Shown in pieces: positions 23,520-35,765 of a DNA stretch of 64,000 bases. The first letter of the stretch is position 1; each line of letters begins with the position of its first letter. The stretch comes from Pteria penguin (taxonomy: Eukaryota; Mollusca; Bivalvia; Pterioida; Pteriidae), in the NCBI GenBank assembly GCA_035048485.1, contig CM068581.1:12110864-12174863 (forward strand), read 5' to 3'. The notes under the pieces were generated by a model. It was given only the letters and a program-made list of their open reading frames with translations, was not told where the DNA came from and ran no database searches. The translations under genes were made by a program, and so were the position numbers.

Positions 23520-24835
23520 AGTGTTTACTCTGAAACAGAACCTCAATACCACTCGACCAACCTGACTCTCAAATGAGATCGATACCACTCGACCAACCTG
23601 ACTCTCAAATTAGTGTGCTACAACTAGCCCAACCAGACTCTCAAATTAGGTACATTACAACTCAACCAACCTGACTCTCATATCAGTGTATTACCACTCG
23701 ACCAACCAGTCTCTCAATTAAGTGCAATACCTCTAATTCGATCAACCTGACTCTCAAATTAGTTCGTTATCAGTCGACCAACCTGCCTTTCCAACTAGTG
23801 CAATACTACTCATCTAACCAGTCTCTCAAATTAGTGCAATACTACTCATCTAACCAGTCTGTCAAATTAGTGCAATACTACTCATCTAACCAGTCTCTCA
23901 AATTAGTGCAATACTACTCATCTAACCAGTCTGTCAAATTAGTGCAATACTACTCATCTAACCAGTCTCTCAAATTAGTGCAATACTACTCATCTAACCA
24001 GTCTGTCAAATTAGTGCAATACTACTCATCTAACCAGTCTCTCAAACTATAGCAATACTACTCATCTAACCAGTCTCTCAAATTAGTGCAATACTACTCA
24101 TCTAACCAGTCTCTCAAATTAGTGCAATACTACTCATCTAACCAGTCTGTCAAATTAGTGCAATACTACTCATCTAACCAGTCTCTCAAACTAGTGCAAT
24201 ACTACTCATCTAACCAGTCTCTCAAATTAGTGCAATACTACTCATCTAACCAGTCTGTCAAATTAGTGCAATACTACTCATCTAACCAGTCTGTCAAATT
24301 AGTGCAATACTACTCATCTAACCAGTCTCTCAAATTAGTGCAATACTACTCACATAATCAGTCTCTCAAATTAGTACGATATGCCTGCCACTTGATAACC
24401 TGACTCTCAAATTAGTGCAATACTACTTGCCCAACCAGTGTCAAAAATGAGTGCGTTATCACTTGGAAAACTTTCAAATTAGTGCTTCATAACCTCACCA
24501 ACCTGCCTCTTAAAATGCGTTACCACTCGATCAGCCTGTCACTCAAATTAGTTCGTTAACACTCGACAAACCTGTCCCTCAGATTAGTGCATTACCACTC
24601 GACCAATCTGCCTTTCAAATTAGTGCATTACCACTCGACCAACCTGCTTCTCAAATTAGTGCAATACCACTCGGCCAACCAGTCTCTCAATTTAGTTTGA
24701 TACTACTGGACCTATATGTCTCTCAAATAAGTGCAATAGTACTCGACCATCCTGCCTCCCAAATTAGTCATTACCACTCGACCAACCAGTCTCGCAATGT
24801 AGTGCAATGCAACTAGACCAGCATGTGTCTCAAAA
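23520..24835. repeat. 36-bp minisatellite with 72-bp higher-order core
   Basis: The unit contains caatactactcatctaacc, then agtctctcaaattagtg. In the homogeneous core (23795-24360) ctctcaaa and ctgtcaaa alternate for several units, giving a 72-bp dimer. The edges are strongly degenerate (actcgaccaacctgactctc). Twelve codons per unit produce the QYYSSNQSLKLV shadow frames. Confidence 0.96.
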
Positions 24836-25812
24836 GCACATTTACATAATGCATTATATTAGTTGTAGATAAGAGATGTAAAACCATACTATTCAACCGA
24901 TGTGATTTGTATGCATATTTTGTATACTGAATGGTACATAAATGGGTATGATACTAATATTTGTTATTAATATTCTATATGTAGTTGGATACACTTTATT
25001 TGATATAGTAGTTCTTCCGGAGATGACACCACCCTTTAGAACTTGCTACTTTTTCGACCGTGCAGAATTTATTCTGAAGTTCCTTTGTATTCAATTAAAC
25101 GATAGACATAAATTATCCTCGGTTGTAAAGATTAAAGCGATGTCACTGTCAATAACGAAAAAATTTGAAAATCATACGTCGAACCATTCCGAATGAAAAT
25201 AGCCAGAAGTTAGACAAACAGCGTAAGTGAAGAAAATGATTGGGAGTATGATGAAAAGGTGACAATAACAAGATGAGAAAACTCATCTTCGCAGCTGATA
25301 GACGATATATGGCTGGACAAGAAGACAATAATGTACTAAAGGAACGGATTATTTAAGCAAAGAGAAAACATTATAATGAGCGGAATGATCAAAGTAATGT
25401 TTCTGGAAAGTTGAAAACACGAAATCGACAAGCGACACTAAGAAAAATGTGCGAGACGAAGTAACGACTGAAGTGAATAATCATGTATACTTGGTAGTTT
25501 ATCGCTAGTGCAACATCACCTTGTCAATGTGTATAATAAAGTGCAATCAGTCGTTATGGATAATAAAGCTACTGACAAAACGCAAAACAAAAGCGTAAAA
25601 GTAACAGCTTAAAATTGACAGCTGTAGAAGACTAGCGACACAACAAAATCTATACAAAAACAGCCGTCAGATATCTCAAGATTGTGGAGTTTATCTTTCC
25701 CCGATCTTTCTCCGACTTCATTATCATGCTAGAACAATTCATCAAATTCACTTCAACTTGATATGATATTGTTCAATAAGTTTATTTTGCTACTTGAATA
25801 GATTACCTTAAC
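24836..25812. other. Intronic sequence without recognised feature
   Basis: AT-rich. An 84-codon frame at 24942-25196 shows no motif and no splice context. Confidence 0.5.
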
Positions 25813-25907
25813 GGTCAATGTGTTGCCGTATTGGTTAATTGGTCAATGTGTTGCCGTATTGGTTAAGTGGTCAATGTATTGCCGTATTGGTTAGGTGGCC
25901 AATGTAA
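25813..25907. repeat. 28-bp tandem triplication
   Basis: ggtcaatgtgttgccgtatt followed by ggttaatt is repeated just over three times. Confidence 0.9.
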
Positions 25908-25989
25908 ATTTCCAAGTCATATTAGTGTTCAAGGGATAAGCATCCGTTGCGTCGAAGTCTGGTAATTTTTCCCTTGGATGATAAACACT

Positions 25990-26530
25990 TATTGTAGTAA
26001 TTTATTCTGTTGATGATATACACATGTCCATAATTCGGTAATTTGATGGTATGCACTCACTGGAGATCAGGTAATTTGATGGTATGCACTCACTGGAGAT
26101 CAGGTAATTTGATGGTATGCACTCACTGGAGATCAGGTAATTTGGTAATTTGATGGTATGCAGTAACTGGAGACCGGGTAATTTGGTTATTTGATGGTAT
26201 GCTTTTCTGGAGGTCAATCATTTCGGTAATTTGATGGTATGCACTTACAAGAGATCAGGTAATTTAGTAATTTGATGGTATGCAATTACTGGAGAGCATG
26301 TAATTCGCTGGTATGCACTTACTGCAGATCAGGTGATTTGGTAATTTGATGGTGTGCAATTACTGGAGATTTGGTAATTTGATGGTATGCACTTACTGGA
26401 GACCAGGTAATTTGATGGTATGCAGTTACTGGAGACCAGGTAATTTGGTAATTTGATGGTATGCAATTACTGGAGATCAGCACATCGTCCTCTCGCCAGT
26501 CGTAGTAATTCATTCCGATGATACACACTT
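25990..26530. repeat. 33/41-bp minisatellite
   Basis: The unit contains gtaatttgatggtatgcact, then cactggagatcag. Some copies carry an extra gtaatttg 8-mer, making 41 bp. Confidence 0.93.
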
Positions 26531-26930
26531 ATTCTGGCTTTAATAATTTGTTTTGGTGATAATAAAAAACTAACTCGAGATCAGATTATCTGTTCTTGTA
26601 ATGATATGAACTTACTTGAAGCTTTGGAGTGTTCAGCACCGAGTGAGAGATCAATAAAGTACAGGCTGTCGAAGTCTAATTAACTTGCAGGAAACTCATG
26701 CCGGATTAACCCTCAATCCAATATACAGGTAGTGAAGTCATGTTCACTATTTTGTTTGCTCATGTAATGGGAAGTGCACCCAACTTCATGTTTAATTAAT
26801 AATTTCTCCATGTTTGGCTCCTTCGGGTGTTATCATTAGTTTATATATCTTTACTTCAGTGAGTCAATGCCAAATTCTTTCAGTGTAATGTATTAAAATA
26901 TAAATTTGTTTTGCTTTGTAATGTTTTGTC

Positions 26931-26968
<38 letters not shown>

Positions 26969-27044
26969 TATAATGCCGTTTCGCCACGTTTTCAAAACGT
27001 AGTAAAACAAAGCTCCAATACGTGACAGTGTGGCTTGGACTTAA
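26531..27044. other. Intronic sequence with a (GT)n microsatellite
   Basis: GT run at 26934-26965. Nothing else supported. Confidence 0.6.
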
Positions 27045-29095
27045 GTGTGTGCCTTGTATCCTGATACGCCGTACATATGCAAGCCTGATACGTCATTGTG
27101 TGATAGGGGCATTAGTGTCATATATCCTGATACGCCGTACATACGCAAACTTGATACATCAATGTGTGATAGGGGTATTACTGCCGTGTATCCTTATACG
27201 CCGTACATACGTATGCCTGATATGTCAATGTGTGATACAGGTATTACTGCCGTGTATCCTGATACGCCGTACATACCCAAGTTTGATATGCCAATGTGTG
27301 ATAGGGGTATGACTGCCATGTATTCTGATACGCCGTACATACCCAAGCCTGATATGTCAATGTGTGAAATGAGTATAACTGCCATGTATTCTAACACGCC
27401 ATGCATACGTATGCCTGATACGTCAGTGTGTGATAGTGGTATAACTCTCATGTATCCTGATACGCCGTACATACGTATGCCTGATATGTCAGTGTGTGAT
27501 AGGGGTATGACTGCCATGTATTCTGATAGGCCGTACATACGCATGCATGATACGTCGTATAGGGGTATTACTGCCATGTATTCTAATACGCTGTACATAC
27601 GCATGCCTGATACGTCGTATAGGGGTATTAATGCCATGTATTCTGATACGCTGTGCATACGCATGCCCGATACGTCGTATAGGGGTATTACTGCCATGTA
27701 TTCTGATACGCTGTACATACGCATGCCTGATACGTCGTATAGGGGTATTACTGCCATGTATTCTGATACGCTGTACATACGCATGCCTGATACGTCGTAT
27801 AGGGGTATTACTGCCATGTATTCTGATACGCTGTACATACGCATGCCTGATACGTCGTATAGGGGTATTACTGCCATGTATTCTGATACGCTGTACATAC
27901 GCATGCCTGATACGTCGTATAGGGGTATTAATGCCATGTACTCTGATACGCTGTACATACGCATGCCTGATACGTCGTATAGGGGTATTAATGCCATGTA
28001 CTCTGATACGCTGTACATAGGCATGCCCGATACGTCGTATAGGGGTATTAATGCCATGTACTCTGATACGCTGTACATACGCATGCCTGATACGTCGTAT
28101 AGGGGTATTAATGTCATGTACTCTGATACGCTGTACATACGCATGCCTGATACGTCGTATAGGGGTATTAATGCCATGTACTCTGATACGCTGTACATAG
28201 GCATGCCCGATACGTCGTATAGGGGTATTAATGCCATGTATTCTGATACGCTGTACATACGCATACCCGATACGTCGTATAGGGGTATTACTGCCATGTA
28301 TTCTGATACGCTGTACATACGCATGCCTGATACGCTGTACATACGCATGCCCGATACGTCGTATAGGGGTATTACTGCCATGTACTCTGATACGCTGTAC
28401 ATAGGCATGCCCGATACGTCGTATAGGGGTATTAATGCCATGTATTCTGATACGCTGTACATACGCATGCATGATACGTCGTATAGGGGTATTAATGCCA
28501 TGTATTCTGATACGCTGTACATACGCATGCCTGATACGTCGTATAGGGGTATTAATGCCATGTGTTCTGATACGCTGTACATACGCATGCCTGATACATC
28601 GTATAGGGGTATTAATGCCATGTATTCTGATACGCTGTACATACGCATGCCTGATACGTCGTATAGGGGTATTAATGCCATGTGTTCTGATACGCTGTAC
28701 ATACGCATGCCTGATACGTCGTATAGGGGTATTAATGCCATGTATTCTGATACGCTGTACATACGCATGCCTGATACGTCGTATAGGGGTATTAATGCCA
28801 TGTGTTCTGATACGCTGTACATACGCATGCCTGATACGTCGTATAGGGGTATTAATGCCATGTATTCTGATACGCTGTACATACGCATGCCTGATACGTC
28901 AATGTGTGATAGGGGTATTACTGCCACATATTCTGATAAGTCGTACATACATAAGCCTGATATGTCAGAGTGTGATTAGGGTATAACTCTCATGTATCCT
29001 GATACGCTGTACATACACAAGCCTGATATGTCAGTGTGTGATAAGAGCATTTATCCCGATACGCCGTATGGAATATGGAAGCCTGATATCCCGAT
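27045..29095. repeat. 60/66-bp minisatellite, open in several frames
   Basis: Edge units are 66 bp (gatacgtcaatgtgtgatag, gggtattactgccgtgtatc, ctgatacgccgtacatacgc). Central units are 60 bp and lack aatgtg. One central copy (about 28320) has an in-frame 24-bp partial duplication. At 28500-28880 tgtattc and tgtgttc alternate, giving a 120-bp dimer. Because every length is a multiple of three and the unit lacks stops in several frames, 644 codons (+, 27045-28979) and 584 codons (-, 27194-28948) stay open. No splice or other gene signal accompanies them. Confidence 0.96.
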
Positions 29096-30159
29096 ATGAT
29101 ATAAGTATAAAAATTTACAACACTATATAACAGTATTTGTTGGAAAGAAAAATGTTTGAATTTTGTTTATCTCGGAATTCTTTGTGGAAAATGTGAAAAT
29201 CTGGCATTGTCTTATATGTAGCCTTAAAAACCAAACCGAGTAAATGCATATTTTTATTGTCCTATCATGACAAGCATTAATCGCTGATTGTGAATAAGTC
29301 AGTACATAAATGTAGGAATTGGTAATGTCACATCAAAAATAATCTTCGCCCTCTGGCCATCGAAAATGGATAAATACACCACTACCACCACCTTTTACAC
29401 GTAAAACACGCACCCACACACACACACCTACACACACACACACACACACACACTTATATACACATTCACACACACATACCCACCCCCCCCCCCCCACACA
29501 CACACACACACATTACCTTTTGGTGAGATTGAAATTTGAAAGCAAGCTGAAGCAGCATCATAAAGTCATGTGACATATACATATATATAGTATGTTAAGA
29601 TATTATTAAGAGCAAAAGCTTGTGTCGGTATCTATGGATACGTATACGATATTCACGTAATGTATATAAAGGAAGAACATCCTGTCAATATCAATAATCA
29701 GTCAAATGTTTGATATGGAACATTCCTATGGTAGGAGCGAAGTGAACTCGCCGTCACATTAAGTGTTAACGATATAACCGCAGTCACATCAGTAATAAGT
29801 CGTGAGGTATGTTGCTGTGACATCGTGTTTATATACTACAAATGCTGTAACTAAAACTACACTCCATTAAGCAAATCAATATATCAGACAGCAGTTTCTG
29901 GTGTGCAAACAAAGTCTTTTTAGCGACCGTAAAATTTCGGGAACGATGACATTAAGACTTTAAATTTTCGCATTGCATTTTTGTGATATTCACATTTCCC
30001 TTAGTAGCTCGTCTCTTTCTTTGAATTGGATACGTAGGATACATTAATGCCATGCATATGATTAAGTCATATATCGATACACGAATATGGAAAGAGCAGA
30101 AAAAAAATGATTTTATTTTATTATTTTTTAACTAAATTCTAAGATAATAACACTTATAG
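29096..30159. other. Intronic sequence with CA-rich tract
   Basis: CA microsatellite with a C-run at 29407-29512. The rest is AT-rich with no supported feature. Confidence 0.6.
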
Positions 30160-30500
30160 GGTGGCGACACCTGCCTGGTGCATTGCTTCATAACGCTATA
30201 CTTTACCACGGAACCTCTTGAAGCACTTAGGGGTCATTTATGTGCCAACGTACATCATGACACGGGAGCTTGGTTTATACCGTGACACGGGGCCTTGGTT
30301 TATACCGTGACACGGGGCCTTGGTTTGTACCGTGACACGGGGCTTTGGTTTATACCGTGACAAGGGGCCTTGGTTTATACCATGGCACATGTCTTGGTTT
30401 ATACCGTGACACGGGGCCTTGGTTTATACCATGGCGCGGGGTCTTGGTTTATACCGTCATACCCGGCCTCCGTTTTTACAGCCTCATATGTTGGACTAAT
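30160..30500 (-). mobile_element. Diverged SINE family 1 copy whose middle has become a minisatellite
   Basis: Minus-strand family 1 landmarks flank the repeat: ggtggcgacacctgcctggt, gcattgcttcata and gcacttaggggtcatttatg, tgccaacgta on one side, then cggcctccgtttttacagcc and tcat on the other. Between them the SINE segment equivalent to accgtgacacgggacctcgg, tttttac is repeated. Confidence 0.75.
30255..30470. repeat. 25-bp minisatellite derived from the SINE central domain
   Basis: The unit is cgtgacacggggccttggtt followed by tatac, in about eight copies at a regular 25-bp spacing (starts at 30281, 30306, 30331). It corresponds to the family 1 SINE segment around the cccgtgtc motif, read on the minus strand. 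Confidence 0.85.
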
Positions 30501-30509
30501 AGGGAGACA

Positions 30510-31735
30510 GACGAAAATTCCGCTACGACAGCTAACAGTCTCTTTTCATTTTCAGGGGTGAATTTTACTAAACTCCGCTACGACAGCTAACAGTCTATGT
30601 TTATATTCAGACTCCGACACGACAGCTAACAGTCTCTGTTCATATTCAGACTCCGCTACGATAGCTAACAGTCTCTGTTCATATTCAGCGATGAGGTTTA
30701 CTAAACTCTGAAACGATAGATAATAGTCTCTGTTAATAGTCAGACTCCGATACGACAGTCAACAGTCTCTGTTAATAGACTCCGATACGACAGCTAACAG
30801 TCTCTGTTAATAGACTCCGATACGACAGTCAACAGTCTCTGTTAATAGACGCCGATACGACAGCTAACAGTCTCTGTTAATAGACTCCGATACGACAGCT
30901 AACAGTCTCTGTTAATAGACGCCGATATGACAGCTAACAGTCTCTGTTAATAGACTCCGATATGACAGCTAACAGTCTCTGTTAATAGACTCCGATATGA
31001 CAGCTAACAGTCTCTGTTAATAGACTCCGATACGACAGTCAACAGTCTCTGTTAATAGACTCCGATACGACAGTCAACAGTCTCTGTTAATAGACTCCGA
31101 TACGACAGTCAACAGTCTCTGTTAATAGACTCCGATACGACAGCTAACAGTCTCTGTTAATAGACTCCGATATGACAGCTAACAGTCTCTGTTAATAGAC
31201 TCCGATACGACAGCTAACAGTCTCTGTTAATAGACTCCGATACGACAGTCAACAGTCTCTGTTAATAGACTCCGATACGACAGCTAACAGTCTCTGTTAA
31301 TAGACTCCGATACGACAGCTAACAGTCTCTGTTAATAGACTCCGATACGACAGTCTCTGTTCATATTCAGACTCCGCTACGACAGCTAATAGTCTCTGTT
31401 AATAGTCAGACTCCGATACGACAGCTAACAGTCTCTGTTAATAGACTCCGATATGACAGCTAACAGTCTGTTTATAGTCTTCCCGGGTTGCACCACTATG
31501 TTTAAGAGGTTGGTTACCTCCTGCTTCCATGTCGCGATATAACTGAAAAATTGTTGAAAGCGACGTAAAACACCAATCAACCAACTGTTTATAGTCAGAC
31601 TCCGATACTACAGCTAACAGTCTCTGTTAATAGTCAGACTCCTCTATGACAGTCTCTGTTCATATTCAGGGGTGAAGTTGACTAAACTCCGATACGACAG
31701 CTAACAGTCTCTGCTCATATTCAGAGTAGCAAAGG
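30510..31735. repeat. 35-bp minisatellite, interrupted by a SINE fragment
   Basis: The unit contains actccgatacgacagctaac, then agtctctgttaatag. The edges carry longer units with catattcag. The alternation cagctaac/cagtcaac is clustered. A SINE interrupts at 31480-31584. Confidence 0.96.
31480..31584 (+). mobile_element. 5'-truncated SINE, family 2, with 12-bp TSD
   Basis: Contains only the body and tail: cccgggttgcaccactatgt, ttggttacctcctgcttcca, gcgacgtaaaacaccaatca. The tRNA head is missing. It is flanked by ctgtttatagtc at 31468-31479 and 31585-31596, so it is a 5'-truncated retroposition rather than a decayed full copy. Confidence 0.88.
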
Positions 31736-32378
31736 AACTTGATTTTGTTGTAGTTTGTTTTAGTTTGCTTTGATCTATTGCATGTCCGTAAGTATCAAAG
31801 TTTACATCATTTATAGACAGTGCATCTTCAGTATATCTGGATGTTAAGTTATAGGTCGTTGCAGGTTGCTTCTCATGTTAATACAAATGTTGTAGTATAA
31901 ATTCATCTTCACAAGAATAGAGAAACATATCGCCCAACAAAGGTGCACAATTAGTCCCTATGCAATGTCGATGGTTTGGAGGAGTACTTGGTCACCGAAT
32001 ACAATTAGAAAGTCTAGCCTGTTCTTTATACCATCTTCGATGTTAATTGGTGTGATTTTAAAAACATACATGTATGTGTCCGGATATCTCCACACAGTGT
32101 ATTTATATCTGCGCGAATCCTTCTCGATAAAAAACGTTTAGCAATAATGCTAGAGTGTATTAATAAGTTTTTCATGATGTCGTAAAGAATATACAGATCA
32201 TATATTACATATTAAACAGTTGTCGAGTTGACTCGTATTGATTCTGAGATGTTAAGGATTTATAAAGGTACTTGAAGATTCTTTTATATATTAAATTCTG
32301 GAGTAGATTAGTTCAGAGTACTCCTGGAGTTCTTTTATATCTGAGACAGCTGACGTTAGTATCTCTGGCAAATGATGC
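31736..32378. other. Intronic sequence without recognised feature
   Basis: No supported feature. Confidence 0.5.
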
Positions 32379-32561
32379 ATAGGCGGATCTAGAAATGTTT
32401 GAAAATGGGGGTTGCAGTCTCCCATGACTATTAATTTGTACTCTTCGGTCCAGAAAGGGGGGTTGTAGCCCTTAAATAAGTCGAAAATTACCTTTTTCTT
32501 GTAAAATTTCCCGACCAAAAGGGGGGGGGAGGGGTTGCAACCTCCTGTAAATCCGCCAGTG
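32379..32561. mobile_element. hAT-like MITE with ggcggat ends
   Basis: The left end aggcggatctagaaatg and the right end (complement actggcggatttacagg) form a short imperfect TIR. G-runs flank an AT-rich interior. It is similar in design to 55335-55532. Confidence 0.5.
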
Positions 32562-32804
32562 TTCAGCTCTAGATTTCTGACGCGACGATGTATAGCGTAT
32601 GATATATCATGATTTTTATGGAACAGGTATTCCCTGCTGGTATATATAGACGATTGACGCCAGTATGCACGCTGGTATTTATATCGTACGATGATATGTT
32701 TAAAAAAGTGTACATGTATGGATAGTAAAAATGTTCTGATGGTACATATAGATGCCTAATGTAATTATCTGTATGATATTATATAAATACATGCACTGCT
32801 GTTT

Positions 32805-32902
32805 TACGGGGTGACATGCCATTTTGGCAACCCGAGAAAATTCGCCTCAGTTGTCGGTTGACAAAGTTTTCTGAGGGTTGACAAAATTGCATGTCACCCG
32901 TA
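32805..32902. repeat. 98-bp foldback sequence
   Basis: tacggggtgacatgc...attttggcaaccc is mirrored by gggttgacaaaattgcatgt, cacccgta. The arms are about 35 bp with a few mismatches, around a ~25-nt spacer. Confidence 0.75.
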
Positions 32903-34087
32903 GAATTAAAAAAGATTATATTTAAATATATGTATTTATAGGTGGTAAAATACCATATGGTAAAATATGTGGTAAAATCCCGCTTTCAATCGGACCACTG
33001 TTTTGATCTTTTAAGTTTACACATACACATACTCAGTTACTCATACACGTTCACTTTCTAACCTGTCGAAAATTTTCATTAGATTGCTTAGATAGGTATT
33101 CAGACCTCTCTAATGTAACACTTGGAGCTAATAGAATACTTCAAATACGCTCGTTTTATTTACATTTTCGAAATGTGCCCAAATTTGGCGCAATTGTCAT
33201 CCTCCTTCTGATTTCTTTGAAAAAAATCTGGTTGGCATTCGAAGTTTTCATCTAGTTGATCAGCCAATTAAACTGCAGGAACCTAGCATGAGGTATAATA
33301 AATATTATGATTGTGTTTCCTGCTGATCTCTGTTGGCAAGTGGCTCGAGTATCCATATCGTACGGTAACGTTTCATGATTATATGGAGAACAAGAAACTC
33401 CTGCAGGTTTCTATATGTGTGAGTATGTCTTTAACCCGTGTATATCTTTCGTGATCGAAGCGAGTTTGATCACACTTTACATGAGTGATGTATTCATAGT
33501 ACCTGATGAACGGAAGTAGATTTTACGTCTATGACAATCTTGGTCGTCATCATGAAAAACATAGAACCGCATTTTCTCGCTCATTTTGTAAATACATGTA
33601 ATTTTGATGAAATTTTATAGCAGTAAAACTTGAACGAATGATTTGATCACGATACTGATGAACGTAATTTAGAAACGGCTTCTTTCTTGTCATTATTATC
33701 ATCATTGTACGGCTGAATAACGACAATGTCTTTTCTCTATAATAATGATCTTAAATGAGGATAATGTATTGCCGTTCATTTAACAAATACATTAACAACC
33801 TCGTCATACAAATCAACAGTAAATGACGAGGAGATATTCTGGGGAGTTTGTGTAAATTGCTTTTAGTTTTGTTAACAATTCTGACGCGTAATTTGTCAAA
33901 TGATGCAGATAACGATGTTTCACATATACATGTTTGACGATTGACAGTATGCGAAGGCAACCAAAACGACGACAGAACAAAACAAAAGCAGAATTTTGTT
34001 ACTCTCAAGGTCATTTGACATATCTAAGATAGTAATTGTATAATATATAATATGTACATGATTAACAGGATGTTCAGTATATAAACA
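32903..34087. other. Intronic sequence without recognised feature
   Basis: AT-rich. Minus-strand frames at 33751-34014 and 33920-34126 lack motifs. Confidence 0.5.
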
Positions 34088-34716
34088 AACAAGAGGCCCA
34101 AGTGAGTCTATATCGCTCACCTGCACACAATCTGGTTATTCAACTGACTGCTTGAAAAATTTGCAGATTAATATATATATTTCATGGTGTTTATTGCTTT
34201 GTGACAACATTTTGTTCTGAAAACTGAGTGTAAAATTTGAATCATCAGCAGCATTAATTATAATTTAAAAAACGAGTTAAAAAATCATTATCACCTGAAG
34301 GAGAAAAAGTCCTAAAAATATTTAAAATAAAAAAAAGAAAAAGAAAGGAAAGAACAGAAAATATTATTTCGGAATAGAAACAAAAACGACAATATTTTTT
34401 CACACATCCCTCTAGATCATTCCTATGCATTCAGTTTGTCTTTGTAAGCAGTCGGTCTGAAGAAGAAGTTTGTCAAAGAGGGTATCCTCTGTGGCCTACC
34501 TTTGTCTCTGTGGTGCCACCATTTGTCCATGGATCTGAACAAAAACAACAACACTTGTAGGGAAACATAAGTACTTCATGTCTACAAAGTTTCATTAAAA
34601 TCCCTTCAGTGGTTCTGCAGAAGAAGTCGAAAATGTGAACAGTTTATGACGACGGACGCCAGACGACAAGCTATGACAATAGCTCACTTGAGACGTTGCT
34701 ACAGGTGAGAGAAAAC
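34088..34716. mobile_element. Dispersed element with gctcacctg / caggtgag ends
   Basis: The left end reads caagaggcccaagtgagtct, atatcgctcacctg. The right end reads atagctcacttgagacgttg, ctacaggtgagag. Each end is a hairpin pairing (c)aagtgag with ctcac(c/t)t. Internal phrases such as ggttctgcagaagaagtcga, aaatgtg and cgacggacgccagacgacaa are, from memory, typical of an abundant molluscan dispersed repeat. No coding region. Confidence 0.6.
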
Positions 34717-35051
34717 ACAAATACATGTATCATGAGTAACTATAACTTTATATACCGAAGTAGTTCATGAACAAAGAAATGCATGTAAATGACAATGTTA
34801 AACATGCCTTGTAAGTAAAAAAATTGTTATGATCTAGAACATGAATATAATTTTAGGAAAAGTGATTCTTTATGATTGTTAAATATTAAAACAAATGCAA
34901 GCACCTTTTGGTTAAATAAATAAATAATTTCCTTGACAGAGGATGTTTGTGAAATTTCAATCAATAACACATTTTGGTTTTTCATCTTTGATGCTGTTCC
35001 AATTCTGTTTTATATAAACTGGTAATCTGAGTTAGACTGCATTGAAAAACC
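34717..35051. other. Intronic sequence without recognised feature
   Basis: AT-rich, nothing supported. Confidence 0.5.
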
Positions 35052-35063
35052 ATTTACAATTGT

Positions 35064-35236
35064 TGGTTGGTTGGTTGATTGGTGTTTTACGTCGCTTTCA
35101 ACAATATTTCAGTTATATCGCGACATGGAAGCAGGAGGTTACCAACCTCTTAACCATAGTGGCGCAACCCGGGAATCGAACCCGGATCGTCGGCGCCGCA
35201 AGCCAAGTGCTTAACCACTACACCACGCCTGCTCCT
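35064..35236 (-). mobile_element. tRNA-headed SINE, family 2, full-length copy with 12-bp TSD
   Basis: Nearly identical to 18018-18186, with the same tRNA-like head, body and gacgtaaaacaccaatcaac tail. It is flanked by atttacaattgt at 35052-35063 and 35237-35248. The 76-codon frame here is a shadow. Confidence 0.92.
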
Positions 35237-35514
35237 ATTTACAATTGTAAGCATTTTGTTATTCTTAAATAAGCGTAAGACCAATTTCATTCAAATATGT
35301 TCAACAATTATGTCGCACATTTAAATAGCAATCAGAAAGTAAGATTCAGTGTACTACTATAATTATACTATACTAGTCAACTTTTCGTATTTTTCATGTA
35401 CAAATTTGACGAAAAAACCGGAAATCTATACTTCACTGTATGCTTCAAAGGCTGTACTCCTGTTTCACTATACAGTATACAATGAGATGTACTGTTTTAG
35501 CTCCTAAATAGATC

Positions 35515-35765
35515 TCAGAAACCCTTGATATTACTGTAGCTCGAAATTGCACAGCCATATAGAAGTACCGATACAGTGGTTGGATTGAATAGTAAAATTT
35601 GACATGGTATTAACAAATCAAGTTTGACAATTCTTGTACAGAGTAGATGCATTGCCGTTTTTTGAGTCGGCTTCGGTGAAGCCGTAATCATTGCAATTAC
35701 TTTCTTTTCAGGGTTTATAACTTTCACTACCGATATAGAGCTTACTACGCCGCTGAAAAATAAAG
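35515..35765 (-). pseudogene. LINE reverse-transcriptase remnant, post-RT segment
   Basis: On the minus strand 35515-35668 reads KTAMHLL, a short variable stretch, LIPCQILLFNPTTVSVLLYG, then CAISSYSNIKG. This matches the layout after the RT core in many animal non-LTR elements, of the pattern qi.LF...v.pvLLYGcEiwgy.ni. It is the probable downstream continuation of the RT remnant at 36545-37340, separated by an 867-bp insertion that begins at 35669. Positions 35669-35765 belong to that insertion. Confidence 0.55.

Noticed and set aside
27045..28979. 644-codon + strand ORF as a repetitive structural protein
   Set aside because: It is explained by a 60/66-bp unit with no stops. Equally long frames exist in other phases and on the other strand, and no signal peptide, splice site or UTR is evident.
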